A DNA stretch of 34,016 nucleotides from Aliivibrio_A kagoshimensis (GCF_050337105.1 NZ_JAKJSQ010000047.1:1-34016), one strand, 5' to 3'. Counted from the first letter of the stretch, positions 7,416-16,033 are shown. Translations and numbers: made by a program. Notes: a model not told the origin generated them from the sequence alone.

Positions 7416-8672
7416 ATGTATGCGCTGGTGGACGCCAACAGTTTTTACTGCAGTGCTGAGCAGGTATTCAGACCAGAGTGGCGAGGCAAACCTATGGTGG
7501 TGCTATCAAACAATGATGGCTGTATTGTCGCTGCCACCCGTCAAGCCCAAGCGTTAGGGATTAAAAAGTTCCTGCCTTTTTTTCAACAAAAATCATTGTG
7601 TGAAAACCGAGGGATTATTGCACTCTCATCCAATTATGAGCTGTACGCCGACCTTTCTGCCAAGATGATGAACGTAATTGGTCGCTTTGCCCCCGAGCAG
7701 CATGTCTACTCCATTGATGAATCTTTTCTCTCTTTTCACCATTCACGCTCTGCTATTCCCGATTTAGCCAAGCATGCCATGTTAATGCGCCGAGCGGTAT
7801 GGAAGGAGTGTCGTCTGCCTGTTTGTGTCGGCATTGCATCAACATTGACCTTGGCGAAAATTGCCAATCACGCAGCAAAAAAAATGCAAGGCTATAGCGG
7901 AGTCTGTGTGATCGATAATGAACGACAACGAGAGCAGATTCTTAAGCAGATGCCAGTGTCCAGTGTGTGGGGCATTGGCCGAAAAACCACAAAACGTTTA
8001 CAAACGATGGGGATTAATTGCGCTTTTCGGTTAGCAAAATACCCAGCAGTGTTGGCAAGAAAAGAGTTCAATGTTGGGGTTGAGCGTACTATTCGAGAGT
8101 TAAACGGCACCGCTTGCAACAGCTGGGATGCGGCGCGTGCTGATAAAAAACAGGTCTTTTCAACCCGCAGTATGGGGCAGCGTATTGTTGATCGCGACGC
8201 ATTAACTCAAGCATTGAGTAAACATGCCGCCATTGCCGCTGCAAAAATTCGGCAACAGGGCTCACTGTGTCGTGTCATGATGCTTTTCGCTTCCAACTCT
8301 CCCCATGACGAAAATCCAGCCAGTTTTAGGGTGGTGCACAAATTTGCCTATCCAACGGATGATACCTTAATGTTCACCCAAGCGATCAGCAGCAGGATCT
8401 CACAGCTGTTTCAACAAGGGGTTGAGTATTATAAGGTCGGCGTCGGGCTGATTGATTTGGTTGATGGCCGACATGCTCAGTTTGATCTGTTTGATTACGC
8501 ACCGCCAAATCGCAAATTGATGCAGGTGTTTGATGGATTAAACATGAAATATGGGGATGATGCGCTGTTTCTAGCGGCTCAAGGGATCAACCCTAAGTGG
8601 GGAATGCGACGTAACTACTTAACGCCACAATACACCACTTGCTGGCAGGATCTTCCAAAGGTTAATTGTTAA
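7416..8672 (+). CDS. umuC: UmuC, catalytic subunit of DNA polymerase V (Y family)
   Basis: The 418-residue Y-family polymerase is close to the 422 residues of E. coli UmuC. Catalytic carboxylates are visible: Asp6 in YALVDANSFYCSAE, and Asp101-Glu102 in YSIDESFLSF, numbered as in E. coli. A helix-hairpin-helix stretch (VWGIGRKTTKRLQTMG) lies in the middle, and a likely beta-clamp-binding motif QFDLF stands near residue 354. It is co-transcribed with umuD under the SOS box. The product bypasses lesions with low fidelity, giving SOS mutagenesis. No terminator is visible after the stop, so read-through into the following kinase gene is possible. Confidence 0.96.
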   Translation: MYALVDANSFYCSAEQVFRPEWRGKPMVVLSNNDGCIVAATRQAQALGIKKFLPFFQQKSLCENRGIIALSSNYELYADLSAKMMNVIGRFAPEQHVYSIDESFLSFHHSRSAIPDLAKHAMLMRRAVWKECRLPVCVGIASTLTLAKIANHAAKKMQGYSGVCVIDNERQREQILKQMPVSSVWGIGRKTTKRLQTMGINCAFRLAKYPAVLARKEFNVGVERTIRELNGTACNSWDAARADKKQVFSTRSMGQRIVDRDALTQALSKHAAIAAAKIRQQGSLCRVMMLFASNSPHDENPASFRVVHKFAYPTDDTLMFTQAISSRISQLFQQGVEYYKVGVGLIDLVDGRHAQFDLFDYAPPNRKLMQVFDGLNMKYGDDALFLAAQGINPKWGMRRNYLTPQYTTCWQDLPKVNC

Positions 8673-8742
8673 AGGTGTTTTTTTATGTGATAAATGAAAT
8701 CCCAATGTTTCATATTCTTCTGAACTCATGTATAACGGCGGA

Positions 8743-9600
8743 ATGAAAATACCTAAACGAATACAACCTCTAGTTGATGATGGTCTAGTGGACGAAGTCC
8801 TAAGCCAGTTAATGAGCGGTAAAGAAGCCACTGTTTATGTTGTGCGCTGCGGAGAAGAGATCCGTTGCGCCAAAGTGTATAAAGAGGCGGCTAAACGAAG
8901 CTTTAAACAAGCGGTACAGTACCGAGAAGGGCGCAAAGTCCGTAATAGTCGTCGTGCCCGTGCGATGGAGAAAGGCTCCAAGTTTGGCCGAGATGAGCAA
9001 GAGAAAGTGTGGCAAAATGCTGAAGTCGATGCCCTGTTTACCTTAGCCAAAGCGGGAGTTCGTGTCCCACAGCCATACGGTTGTTATGATGGCGTGCTAT
9101 TGATGGAGTTGGTGACTGATGACGAAGGCTCTGTGGCTCCACGCTTGAATGACATTCTGCTCACCGAAGAGCAAGCGATTGAAGACCACCAAGTGATGAT
9201 GGAGTACGTGACGAAAATGCTGTGTGCAGGCCTAGTGCATGGTGATCTGTCTGAATTCAATGTGCTGGTAGACTCTTACGGCCCCGTTATTATTGATTTA
9301 CCACAAGCGGTTGATGCCTCTGCAAACAACAACGCGAAATGGATGCTAGAGCGCGATGTGAATAACATGACCGCTTATTATGGTCAATACGTTCCTGCTC
9401 TCTTAGAGACCCACTATGCCAAAGAGATGTGGGCACTTTATGAAGCGGGTGATTTAACCCCTGATACCATGTTGACAGGCGAATTTGTCGAAAGTACAGA
9501 AGAGGCGGATGTTGACGGCTTGATGGAAGAGATCAATGCAGTGATGGAAGCGGAAAGGTATCGACGAGAGCGCCAAAAAGAGGCAGAAGAGCAAGACTAA
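8743..9600 (+). CDS. RIO-family serine protein kinase
   Basis: The 285-residue atypical kinase begins with KIPKRIQPLVDDGLVDEVLS. The nucleotide loop GKEATVYVV lies near residue 27, the ATP-anchoring Lys is in RCAKVYK, the catalytic loop is HGDLSEFNVLV (Asp near 168), and the metal-binding IIDLPQAVD follows. These are RIO1-type signatures. Substrates of bacterial RIO kinases are poorly known; ribosome-linked roles come from archaeal and eukaryotic RIO proteins. Start choice: ATG at 8743 gives the conserved N-terminus. An in-frame ATG at 8728 would add five residues; neither has a well-spaced SD (GGCGGA abuts the 8743 start). The gene is 70 bp after umuC and closed by a terminator. Confidence 0.9.
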   Translation: MKIPKRIQPLVDDGLVDEVLSQLMSGKEATVYVVRCGEEIRCAKVYKEAAKRSFKQAVQYREGRKVRNSRRARAMEKGSKFGRDEQEKVWQNAEVDALFTLAKAGVRVPQPYGCYDGVLLMELVTDDEGSVAPRLNDILLTEEQAIEDHQVMMEYVTKMLCAGLVHGDLSEFNVLVDSYGPVIIDLPQAVDASANNNAKWMLERDVNNMTAYYGQYVPALLETHYAKEMWALYEAGDLTPDTMLTGEFVESTEEADVDGLMEEINAVMEAERYRRERQKEAEEQD

Positions 9601-9618
9601 GCTCAACCGATTACAATT

Positions 9619-9648
9619 AAGCCACGCTATTATGCGTGGCTTTTTTTT
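9619..9648 (+). terminator. Terminator after the RIO kinase gene
   Basis: AAGCCACGC (9619-9627) pairs with GCGTGGCTT (9634-9642) around a 6-nt loop, followed by a T-run to 9648. It is a strong intrinsic terminator. Confidence 0.92.
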
Positions 9649-9717
9649 GCTTCAAACAGGGCTGACATTAAATAACTCTTCTATTATCAATAAGAAGAAA
9701 AATAATAAGGAAGCACA

Positions 9718-11253
9718 ATGTCAAAGCCAATTGTAGCGAATAACAGACCCATTAAAGTGAGCTTAACCAAGGGAGAGGACTACTACTTCTGCACCTGTGG
9801 TCGTTCATCAAATCAACCTTTTTGCGATGGTTCACATAAAGGCAGTGGCATGAAGTCAATGCGTTTTACTGCTGAAGAGAGCAGTGAGGCCTATTTGTGT
9901 GCTTGTAAACAGAGTGTCAATCAGCCTTTTTGTGATGGTAGCCATAAGAAAATCACCACAGAGCAAATAGGCAGTGAACTGCAAATCATTAATGTCGGTG
10001 GAGATGCTTTGCCTAAGGCTGAAGCGACACCAGAAGAGCCAACCGTTGCTTTTATTCACCAACTGGCTAAAGAGGGATTATCGAAAATGGGCCATCACGG
10101 CCCGATGACGTCGATGGGGGTTCCTAGGCATGAGTTACCACACTGGGATGATATTCAAATTATGGTCGCTCAAATGGCGAATAAGCCCTTAATGGAAGAG
10201 GCCAACGTCGAGACTCAACTGATCATTGGTCCTAAGGCAGACAAACCACTAACATTGGAAATACCGCTGTTTGTCTCTGATATGAGTTTTGGAGCGCTAT
10301 CAGAAGAGGCGAAAATTGCATTGGCGCGAGGTGCAGAATTAGCAGGCACCGGCATCTGTTCAGGGGAAGGGGGGATGTTAGCGGAAGAGCATGATGAAAA
10401 TTCTCGTTATTTTTATGAACTGGCCAGTGCAAAATTTGGCTATAAAGAAGCACTATTAAGCAGCGTACAAGCCTTTCATTTTAAAGGGGGACAAGGGGCT
10501 AAAACGGGCACCGGAGGGCATCTTCCTGGTAATAAGAATCGCGGAAAAATATCCCAAGTTCGCGGGATTCCAGAGGGAGAGCCCGCCATATCCCCCCCTA
10601 CATTTACCGATTTAGTGACCGTCTCTGATTTTCAGCGCTTCTCTGATAGAGTCCGAGAAGTGTCTGGAGGCATTCCGATAGGCTTTAAACTCAGCGCAAA
10701 TCATATAGAGCATGATATTCAATTTGCACTGGATACTGGAGCGGATTACCTCATCTTAGATGGACGAGGCGGCGGCACAGGCGCGGCACCAGAGATATTT
10801 CGTGATCACATTAGTGTGCCAACCATCCCAGCACTAGCAAGAGCGCGTCGATATTTAGATGACGTGGGGAAAAGTGGTGAGGTTACCCTGATCATTACTG
10901 GAGGATTGAGAACCCCAATGGATTTTGTGAAAGCGATGGCACTAGGTGCCGACGGCGTGGCAGTATCAAACAGTGCCATGCAGGCGATTGGGTGTGTTGC
11001 CGCGAGAATGTGCAATACCAACAACTGTCCAGCAGGCATTGCAACACAAAAGCCAGAGTTACGCGCTAAGTTAAATGTACAGCAATCTGCGGAGCAGTTA
11101 GCGCGATTCTTTAATGCATCAATTGAGTTGATGCAGGTGATGGCTAGAGCGTGTGGGCACCACCATTTGAGTCAATTTAATCACGCCGATGTTGCAACAT
11201 GGCATAGAGAGATGGCTCGATTATCAGGGGTGGAGTACTCCGGAATGGGCTAG
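9718..11253 (+). CDS. Double-CDGSH iron-sulfur / glutamate-synthase-like fusion protein
   Basis: In this 511-residue protein the N-terminus carries two CDGSH motifs, C25-x-C27...C36-DGS-H40 and C61-x-C63...C72-DGS-H76. Each should hold a 2Fe-2S cluster with three Cys and one His, as in MiNT/CISD3 proteins. From about residue 130 it is a glutamate-synthase FMN domain: PLFVSDMSFGALSEEAKIAL, GGQGAKTGTGGHLPG, ILDGRGGGTGAAPEI and TGGLRTPMDFVKAMALGADG. A 3Fe-4S motif C426-x5-C432-x4-C437 follows. The glutaminase domain of GltB is absent, so glutamine-dependent activity is not expected without a partner. It stands alone between a terminator and a convergent small gene. The SD AAGGAAG is good. Reaction unknown; an FMN redox role fed by the CDGSH clusters is inferred. 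Confidence 0.88.
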   Translation: MSKPIVANNRPIKVSLTKGEDYYFCTCGRSSNQPFCDGSHKGSGMKSMRFTAEESSEAYLCACKQSVNQPFCDGSHKKITTEQIGSELQIINVGGDALPKAEATPEEPTVAFIHQLAKEGLSKMGHHGPMTSMGVPRHELPHWDDIQIMVAQMANKPLMEEANVETQLIIGPKADKPLTLEIPLFVSDMSFGALSEEAKIALARGAELAGTGICSGEGGMLAEEHDENSRYFYELASAKFGYKEALLSSVQAFHFKGGQGAKTGTGGHLPGNKNRGKISQVRGIPEGEPAISPPTFTDLVTVSDFQRFSDRVREVSGGIPIGFKLSANHIEHDIQFALDTGADYLILDGRGGGTGAAPEIFRDHISVPTIPALARARRYLDDVGKSGEVTLIITGGLRTPMDFVKAMALGADGVAVSNSAMQAIGCVAARMCNTNNCPAGIATQKPELRAKLNVQQSAEQLARFFNASIELMQVMARACGHHHLSQFNHADVATWHREMARLSGVEYSGMG

Positions 11254-11525
11254 GTACGTTTAATTCTAACCACTTTCATCGTTTCAATTTCAAAACCACC
11301 AATCTTTTCGGTTACTGGGTAGTAAGTGATATTGACTTGCGACCCAGTCAGAGAGCGATACTCACCTTTGCGTTTAAACTTAAACGGGACTAAATGGTTC
11401 TCGATCATAATGGTATGTAAGATCCAATCATCCACTTCTCTTTGGGTGTGAGAAGTCACTTTTACTTGTTCACTATGTGTCAGTTCTGGATTTTTGTTGA
11501 GTAATTTGTCAACTGGAGATTTCAT
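11250..11525 (-). CDS. Conserved-looking small protein, unknown function
   Basis: The 91-residue soluble protein starts MKSPVDKLLNKNPELTHSEQ. It contains TQREVDDWILHTIMIENHLV and a C-terminal beta-like half (FKFKRKGEYRSLTGSQVNIT, then KIGGFEIETMKVVRIKRT). The composition is normal, with no signal peptide, TM segment or catalytic motif visible. Start choice: ATG at 11525; a GTG three codons upstream has no better SD. Its stop codon overlaps the 3' end of the convergent glutamate-synthase-like gene by 4 bp. Family not recognised. Confidence 0.7.
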   Translation of the reverse strand: MKSPVDKLLNKNPELTHSEQVKVTSHTQREVDDWILHTIMIENHLVPFKFKRKGEYRSLTGSQVNITYYPVTEKIGGFEIETMKVVRIKRT

Positions 11526-11576
11526 AATAGGCACTTTGAAAATTTACATTCAATAAAGATAGCATATATCGCAAAT

Positions 11577-11687
11577 TCAATCACGCCAAGCAGATGATTT
11601 GTAGTCAACTTGTAAGCAGATATAGCCACCATCGTTGTTTTTGCTGCAAAGTAATGCACAGTATGGCGACTTATTAGCCAGTTGCAT
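11577..11687 (-). CDS. Possible 36-residue Cys-containing microprotein
   Basis: The minus-strand ORF reads MQLANKSPYCALLCSKNNDG, then GYICLQVDYKSSAWRD, and has three cysteines. The amino-acid composition looks protein-like rather than random, but there is no clear Shine-Dalgarno sequence and I recognise no family. It could be a small gene upstream of the 91-residue gene, a degraded remnant, or chance. Confidence 0.25.
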   Translation of the reverse strand: MQLANKSPYCALLCSKNNDGGYICLQVDYKSSAWRD

Positions 11688-11776
11688 TTGGTTTTATAAA
11701 ACTTTTAGTAAATAGTGATGCTAGTCTCATCAAAAACGAAGAACTGTTTTTACAATGCTACAAACTTCATAAATAA

Positions 11777-11792
11777 GGTTCGAATTCGAACC
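11777..11792. promoter_or_regulatory. Perfect 16-bp palindrome, candidate operator of pepE
   Basis: GGTTCGAATTCGAACC is its own reverse complement over all 16 bases. It lies 32 bp before the pepE ATG, just downstream of a promoter-like stretch (TTTACA at 11749-11754, AT-rich ATAAAT near 11770). The position fits a repressor site overlapping the transcription start. The cognate regulator is unknown. Confidence 0.5.
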
Positions 11793-11824
11793 GCTCACTT
11801 ACCGATTTCATTAAAGGAAACACC

Positions 11825-12556
11825 ATGGATATCATGCTTTTTAGTAACGGCAAACTACCAGGTAATACTAAGGTTTTAGAGTTTGGGCTTGAGTGGATAA
11901 AAGAGGCTGTACAGCGTACCGGTGCTAAAAAACTCGTATTGATTCCTTACGCGGTGATTCGCAGTAGTCATGATGAACGTACGGCACTTTTGCAAGAGAG
12001 CCTTGCAGAGTTTGGTTGTGAAGTCACCGGTTTACACACTGCAGGTGATCCAGTAAAAGCCATAGAAGAGGCGGATGGTATCTTAGTCAGTGGCGGTAAT
12101 ACCTGGGTGTTAAATAAAATGCTGCATGATCTTGGCTTGGTTGGACCGATTCGAAAAGCGGTGCTGCAAGAGAATAAATTATACATAGGTTGGAGTGCAG
12201 GAACCAATGTAGGAACGCCAACCATTCGCACCACAAACGATATGCCTATTGTAACGGCGGCCATCCTACCCGCATTGAACTTAGTGCCATTTCAAATTAA
12301 CCCACACTATATTGAAGCGTCAATCAGTGGTCATATGGGAGAGACTCGTGATGAGCGTATTGAAGAGTTTCTGGCCATCAACCAACATGAAGTGGTCGTT
12401 GGGATCCCTGAAGGAACTCTGTTACATGTACAAGATGGGCAGTTGCATTATCGTGCCGCCAATGGAAAACCGTTGAAACTGTTCCGTCATCAGCAAGAGG
12501 CCGAATATTTTGGTGAAGAGGATGATATTCAGTTCTTAATGGCGCAAAGCTGCTAA
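11825..12556 (+). CDS. pepE: Dipeptidase E (alpha-aspartyl dipeptidase, family S51)
   Basis: PepE hydrolyses dipeptides with N-terminal aspartate in the cytoplasm. The 243-residue product keeps the serine nucleophile motif GWSAGTN (Ser124), His161 in INPHYIEA and Glu196 in GIPEGT. All three are offset by four from the Salmonella triad Ser120/His157/Glu192 that I recall. The SGGNTWVLNKML stretch is also typical. It is slightly longer than the 229-residue enteric protein, mainly at the C-terminus. Start ATG 11825 follows AAAGGA at good spacing. It is monocistronic, with a strong terminator after it and a 16-bp palindrome before it. Confidence 0.93.
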   Translation: MDIMLFSNGKLPGNTKVLEFGLEWIKEAVQRTGAKKLVLIPYAVIRSSHDERTALLQESLAEFGCEVTGLHTAGDPVKAIEEADGILVSGGNTWVLNKMLHDLGLVGPIRKAVLQENKLYIGWSAGTNVGTPTIRTTNDMPIVTAAILPALNLVPFQINPHYIEASISGHMGETRDERIEEFLAINQHEVVVGIPEGTLLHVQDGQLHYRAANGKPLKLFRHQQEAEYFGEEDDIQFLMAQSC

Positions 12557-12578
12557 GCTTAATTCAGCGTTTATCATC

Positions 12579-12610
12579 AAGCCCAGTGTCAATAAACACT
12601 GGGCTTTTTT
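12579..12610 (+). terminator. Terminator after pepE
   Basis: AAGCCCAGTGT (12579-12589) pairs perfectly with ACACTGGGCTT (12596-12606) across a 6-nt loop and is followed by a T-run. Confidence 0.93.
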
Positions 12611-12692
12611 ATTGATAGCTCTTAGTTACTGCATGCTGTAAGCTACACGCCGCTCATTCGAGCAAAAAAATAGAATAAGAGAACATAGAACT

Positions 12693-14033
12693 ATGAGTTT
12701 TGACTCCCTGGGCCTTATTGCCCCGCTCCTAAAAGCCGTTGCACTGCAAGGCTATGAAACACCGTCGCCAATTCAGGAAAAAGCGATTCCTGCCGTACTA
12801 AAAGGCAGAGATATTATGGCTGCGGCGCAGACAGGTACGGGGAAAACTGCTGGTTTTACACTGCCGTTGTTGCAGCGCTTGTCGACTGGACCAAAGGTAC
12901 GAGCAAACCAAGTAAGAGCACTGATATTAACGCCGACTCGTGAGCTTGCAGCACAAGTAGCGGACAACGTAGCGATGTACAATCAGTTTTTACCAATGTC
13001 ATCTGCCGTTGTGTTTGGTGGTGTGAAGATCAACCCACAAATGATGCGTATGCGTCAGGGTGCGGATGTCCTTGTTGCCACACCAGGCCGTTTATTGGAC
13101 TTGATGAATCAAAAGGCTGTGCGTCTGGACCAACTTGAAATATTGGTGATGGATGAAGCTGACCGTATGTTAGATATGGGTTTCATTCGTGATATCCGTA
13201 AAATCCTAAAAGCGGTACCAAGCCAACGTCAAAACTTACTTTTTTCAGCCACTTTCTCACCGGAAATTCGTAAACTGGCTAAAGAGTTTGTTAACGATCC
13301 GATTGAAATCTCAGTGAACCCTGAGAATGCCACGGCGAAAACCGTGAAGCAGTGGGTCTGCCCGGTAGACAAAAAACAGAAGCCAGCTCTACTTGCTCAC
13401 CTGATCACGACCGAAAAATGGCAGCAAGTACTGGTTTTTACCCGCACCAAACATGGCGCGAACCGTTTAAGTACTTTCTTAGAAAAAAGAGAGATTAAGT
13501 CGGCTGCGATTCATGGTAATAAGAGCCAAGGGGCACGAACTAAAGCACTGGCTAATTTTAAATCGGGTGCAATTCAAGTGTTAGTTGCCACTGATATTGC
13601 CGCACGTGGTCTGGATATTGAACAGCTACCGCAAGTGGTTAACTTTGAACTGCCAAATGTGTCTGAAGATTATGTTCACCGTATTGGCCGTACTGGTCGA
13701 GCAGGGGCAGAAGGTCAAGCCATCTCATTAGTGTGTGCTGATGAAGCGATTGATCTATTTGGTATTGAACGCCTCACGCAAGAGCTTATTGAACGCAGAG
13801 ATATTGAAGGGTTTACTCCTGTTCATGCCCTGCCAGAGTCGCGTTTGGATACTCGTCCAATTAAGCCGAAAAAGCCGAAAAAACCAAGTTCAGGCCATCG
13901 TGACGGCCAACGCTCAGGTAACAATGCCTCAGGCAATAAACCGACGGGTAAAAACAGACGTCACACTGGGGCAAGCCGCCCTGCAGGCAGCAAACTAAGC
14001 CCTCGACGTGGACAAGCTAAACCGGCTTCATAA
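12693..14033 (+). CDS. rhlE: DEAD-box RNA helicase, RhlE type
   Basis: The 446-residue helicase has the Q-motif (GYETPSPIQEKAIP), Walker A AAQTGTGKTA (near residue 45), TPTRELA, DEAD at 154-157 (VMDEADRMLDMGF), SATF, VFTRTKHGANRL, ATDIAARGLDI and HRIGRTGRAG. The C-terminal tail after about residue 385 is Lys/Arg/Ser/Gly-rich and low in complexity, as in RhlE, and probably helps bind RNA. RhlE acts in ribosome assembly and RNA decay. The SD is modest (AAGAGAAC about ten bases upstream). A GNAT gene begins 54 bp downstream and may be co-transcribed. Confidence 0.9.
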   Translation: MSFDSLGLIAPLLKAVALQGYETPSPIQEKAIPAVLKGRDIMAAAQTGTGKTAGFTLPLLQRLSTGPKVRANQVRALILTPTRELAAQVADNVAMYNQFLPMSSAVVFGGVKINPQMMRMRQGADVLVATPGRLLDLMNQKAVRLDQLEILVMDEADRMLDMGFIRDIRKILKAVPSQRQNLLFSATFSPEIRKLAKEFVNDPIEISVNPENATAKTVKQWVCPVDKKQKPALLAHLITTEKWQQVLVFTRTKHGANRLSTFLEKREIKSAAIHGNKSQGARTKALANFKSGAIQVLVATDIAARGLDIEQLPQVVNFELPNVSEDYVHRIGRTGRAGAEGQAISLVCADEAIDLFGIERLTQELIERRDIEGFTPVHALPESRLDTRPIKPKKPKKPSSGHRDGQRSGNNASGNKPTGKNRRHTGASRPAGSKLSPRRGQAKPAS

Positions 14034-14087
14034 GCGATAGGGATAGCACAATTTAAAAAGCTAGGAAGTGGCAAGGAAGCACCGTCG

Positions 14088-14594
14088 ATGAATATTGAAC
14101 GATTAGACACATTAACAGAAAAAGATCTACACCAGTTATCAAGAGGATTGATGATGTCGGTGGAAGAGGGCGCGTCCCTGGGCTTTTTAAAAGGTCTTTC
14201 TCTTGTGAAAGCGTTGAACTATTGGAATCATGTAGCGAAAAATTTAAGTGATGATTATTTTTTGTTAGTGGCTAAAGAACAGGGCGAAATTATTGGGTCT
14301 GTACAGCTTGAAAAGTGCGATAAAGAAAACGGATTGCATCGTGCTGAAGTGCAAAAATTATTTGTACTGCCCACACATCGTCGAAAAAACATCGCGTCTC
14401 AATTGATGATAAAAGTGAGCAAGCTCGCTTATGAAAACAGTGTGAGACTAATGGTACTTGATACTCAAACTGACTCTAAAGCAGAGCAGTTTTATCAACA
14501 GCAGGAGTGGAAAAAGTCAGGAGAGATCCCTCATTTTGCTTTGTCACCAGAAGGACAGCTGTGCAGTACTTCCTACTATTATAAAATTGTCTAA
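14088..14594 (+). CDS. GNAT-family N-acetyltransferase
   Basis: This 168-residue single-domain protein has the GNAT core. A beta strand with EIIGSVQLEK leads into VQKLFVLPTHRRKNIASQLM, where RRKNIA occupies the acetyl-CoA pyrophosphate loop (Q/R-x-x-G/A). LMVLDTQTDSKAEQFYQQQE then gives the C-terminal strand and helix. The substrate cannot be told from sequence. AAGGAAG provides a good SD. It follows rhlE closely and converges on dbpA across a shared terminator. Confidence 0.85.
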   Translation: MNIERLDTLTEKDLHQLSRGLMMSVEEGASLGFLKGLSLVKALNYWNHVAKNLSDDYFLLVAKEQGEIIGSVQLEKCDKENGLHRAEVQKLFVLPTHRRKNIASQLMIKVSKLAYENSVRLMVLDTQTDSKAEQFYQQQEWKKSGEIPHFALSPEGQLCSTSYYYKIV

Positions 14595-14595
14595 A

Positions 14596-14629
14596 AAAAA
14601 GCCAGTACCTACATAGGTAATGGCTTTTT
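14596..14629. terminator. Bidirectional terminator between the GNAT gene and dbpA
   Basis: AAAAAGCCA and TACCT on the left pair with AGGTA and TGGCTTTTT on the right (one G-A mismatch) around a 4-nt loop. A-runs and T-runs on both sides allow termination of both convergent genes. Confidence 0.88.
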
Positions 14630-14647
14630 ATTGTCTCTGAGTTGAGA

Positions 14648-16033
14648 TTATCTTAGGCGGCGAATACGGAAAGAACGACCTTTCATTTTTCCATTTTCCA
14701 GCTTATCCTGCGCAGCGGCAGCAATGCTTGTCTCTACGGCAACGTATGAGAAGTTATGGAAAAGCTGAATCTTACCCACTTTTTTACCATCTACACCATT
14801 GGATCCGGTCAGCGCGCCTAGAATGTCACCCGCACGTACTTTTTGACGCTTACCGCCATCAATCTGCAGTGTGGTCATTACTGGAGTATAAGCTGCTTGC
14901 TCAAGAACAGAGGTCGGTGGTAGTGGTTCATCGTCAATGGCGCTACCAAGGTACTCATCCAGTTGGGCTAATTTGTAACCTTCATTGGCACTGAATAGGC
15001 TACATGCGATACCTTTACTACCCGCACGGCCCGTTCGGCCAATACGGTGAACATGCACTTCAGGATCGCGAGATAACTCAAAGTTAATCACGGCATCCAA
15101 GTTATCAATGTCTAGCCCACGTGCGGCAACATCGGTGGCAACAAGAATAGAGACACTCTTATTAGCAAACTGTACTAATGCTTGGTCACGATCGCGTTGC
15201 TCTAAATCACCATTGAGGGCGATGGCACTAAAACCGAAGTGGTTGAGCTCATCAGCAACATCTTGGGTATCACGCTTCATATTACAAAAGACCACCGCAG
15301 ATTCTGGTTTGTGTTGCAGTAACAGCATACGCAGAGCCATTAGACGGTGATCATCATCATCGACTTTATAGAAGTGTTGAGAGATGCTGCTGTTGTCATG
15401 TTTTGATTCAACCTTGACCATTTCTGGGTTTTTCATAATGCGGTTAGCAATCGATTGAATTGAATTTGGGAATGTCGCACTGAAAAGCAGTGTCTGACGA
15501 TCCTTTGGTGATGCATTAATGATGGCATCAACAGAATCTTGGAAGCCCATCTCTAACATGCGATCCGCTTCATCCAGTACAAAAGTATTCAGTTCGTCTA
15601 AACGAAGAAACCCCTTACGAATGTGCTCTTCAATACGGCCTGGAGTACCAACAACAATGTGAGCTCCGTGTTCTAATGAACCGATTTGAGGACCAAACGG
15701 CATGCCGCCACAAAGGGTTAATACTTTGATGTTGTGAATGGTACGAGCCAGTGTGCGGATCTCTTTAGCCACTTGATCCGCCAGTTCACGTGTAGGGCAA
15801 AGCACCAAAGTTTGCACTCGAAAGCGTTTCACTTTTAGGTTGTGCAGTAGGCCTAAACCGAATGCAGCTGTTTTACCTGAACCGGTTTTACCCTGAGCAA
15901 TAACGTCTTTTCCATCAATAATATGAGGTAAGCTTTGTGCTTGAATTGGGGTCATCGAGGCAAAGCCAAGAGAGTCCAAATTTTGAAGTAGAGCGGCGTC
16001 TAATTTCAGTGATGAAAAAGGAATATTACTCAC
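14648..16033 (-). CDS. dbpA: ATP-dependent RNA helicase DbpA (23S rRNA-specific)
   Basis: The 461-residue DEAD-box protein has Walker A AQGKTGSGKTA (about 46-55), DEAD at 154-157, SATF, VFCNMKRDTQDVADEL, ATDVAARGLDI and HRIGRTGRAG. From about residue 385 it has the DbpA RNA-binding domain (KVRAGDILGALTGSNG, KIQLFHNFSYVAVE, MKGRSFRIRRL), which recognises hairpin 92 of 23S rRNA. It works in late 50S subunit assembly. The start is GTG at 16033 with AGGA eight bases upstream. It ends at a bidirectional terminator. Confidence 0.95.
   Translation of the reverse strand: MSNIPFSSLKLDAALLQNLDSLGFASMTPIQAQSLPHIIDGKDVIAQGKTGSGKTAAFGLGLLHNLKVKRFRVQTLVLCPTRELADQVAKEIRTLARTIHNIKVLTLCGGMPFGPQIGSLEHGAHIVVGTPGRIEEHIRKGFLRLDELNTFVLDEADRMLEMGFQDSVDAIINASPKDRQTLLFSATFPNSIQSIANRIMKNPEMVKVESKHDNSSISQHFYKVDDDDHRLMALRMLLLQHKPESAVVFCNMKRDTQDVADELNHFGFSAIALNGDLEQRDRDQALVQFANKSVSILVATDVAARGLDIDNLDAVINFELSRDPEVHVHRIGRTGRAGSKGIACSLFSANEGYKLAQLDEYLGSAIDDEPLPPTSVLEQAAYTPVMTTLQIDGGKRQKVRAGDILGALTGSNGVDGKKVGKIQLFHNFSYVAVETSIAAAAQDKLENGKMKGRSFRIRRLR

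Noticed and set aside
11777..11800. tRNA-like T-arm GGTTCGAAT
   Set aside because: The palindrome explains it. No acceptor, D or anticodon stems can be folded around it, so it is not a tRNA or an obvious tRNA attachment site.
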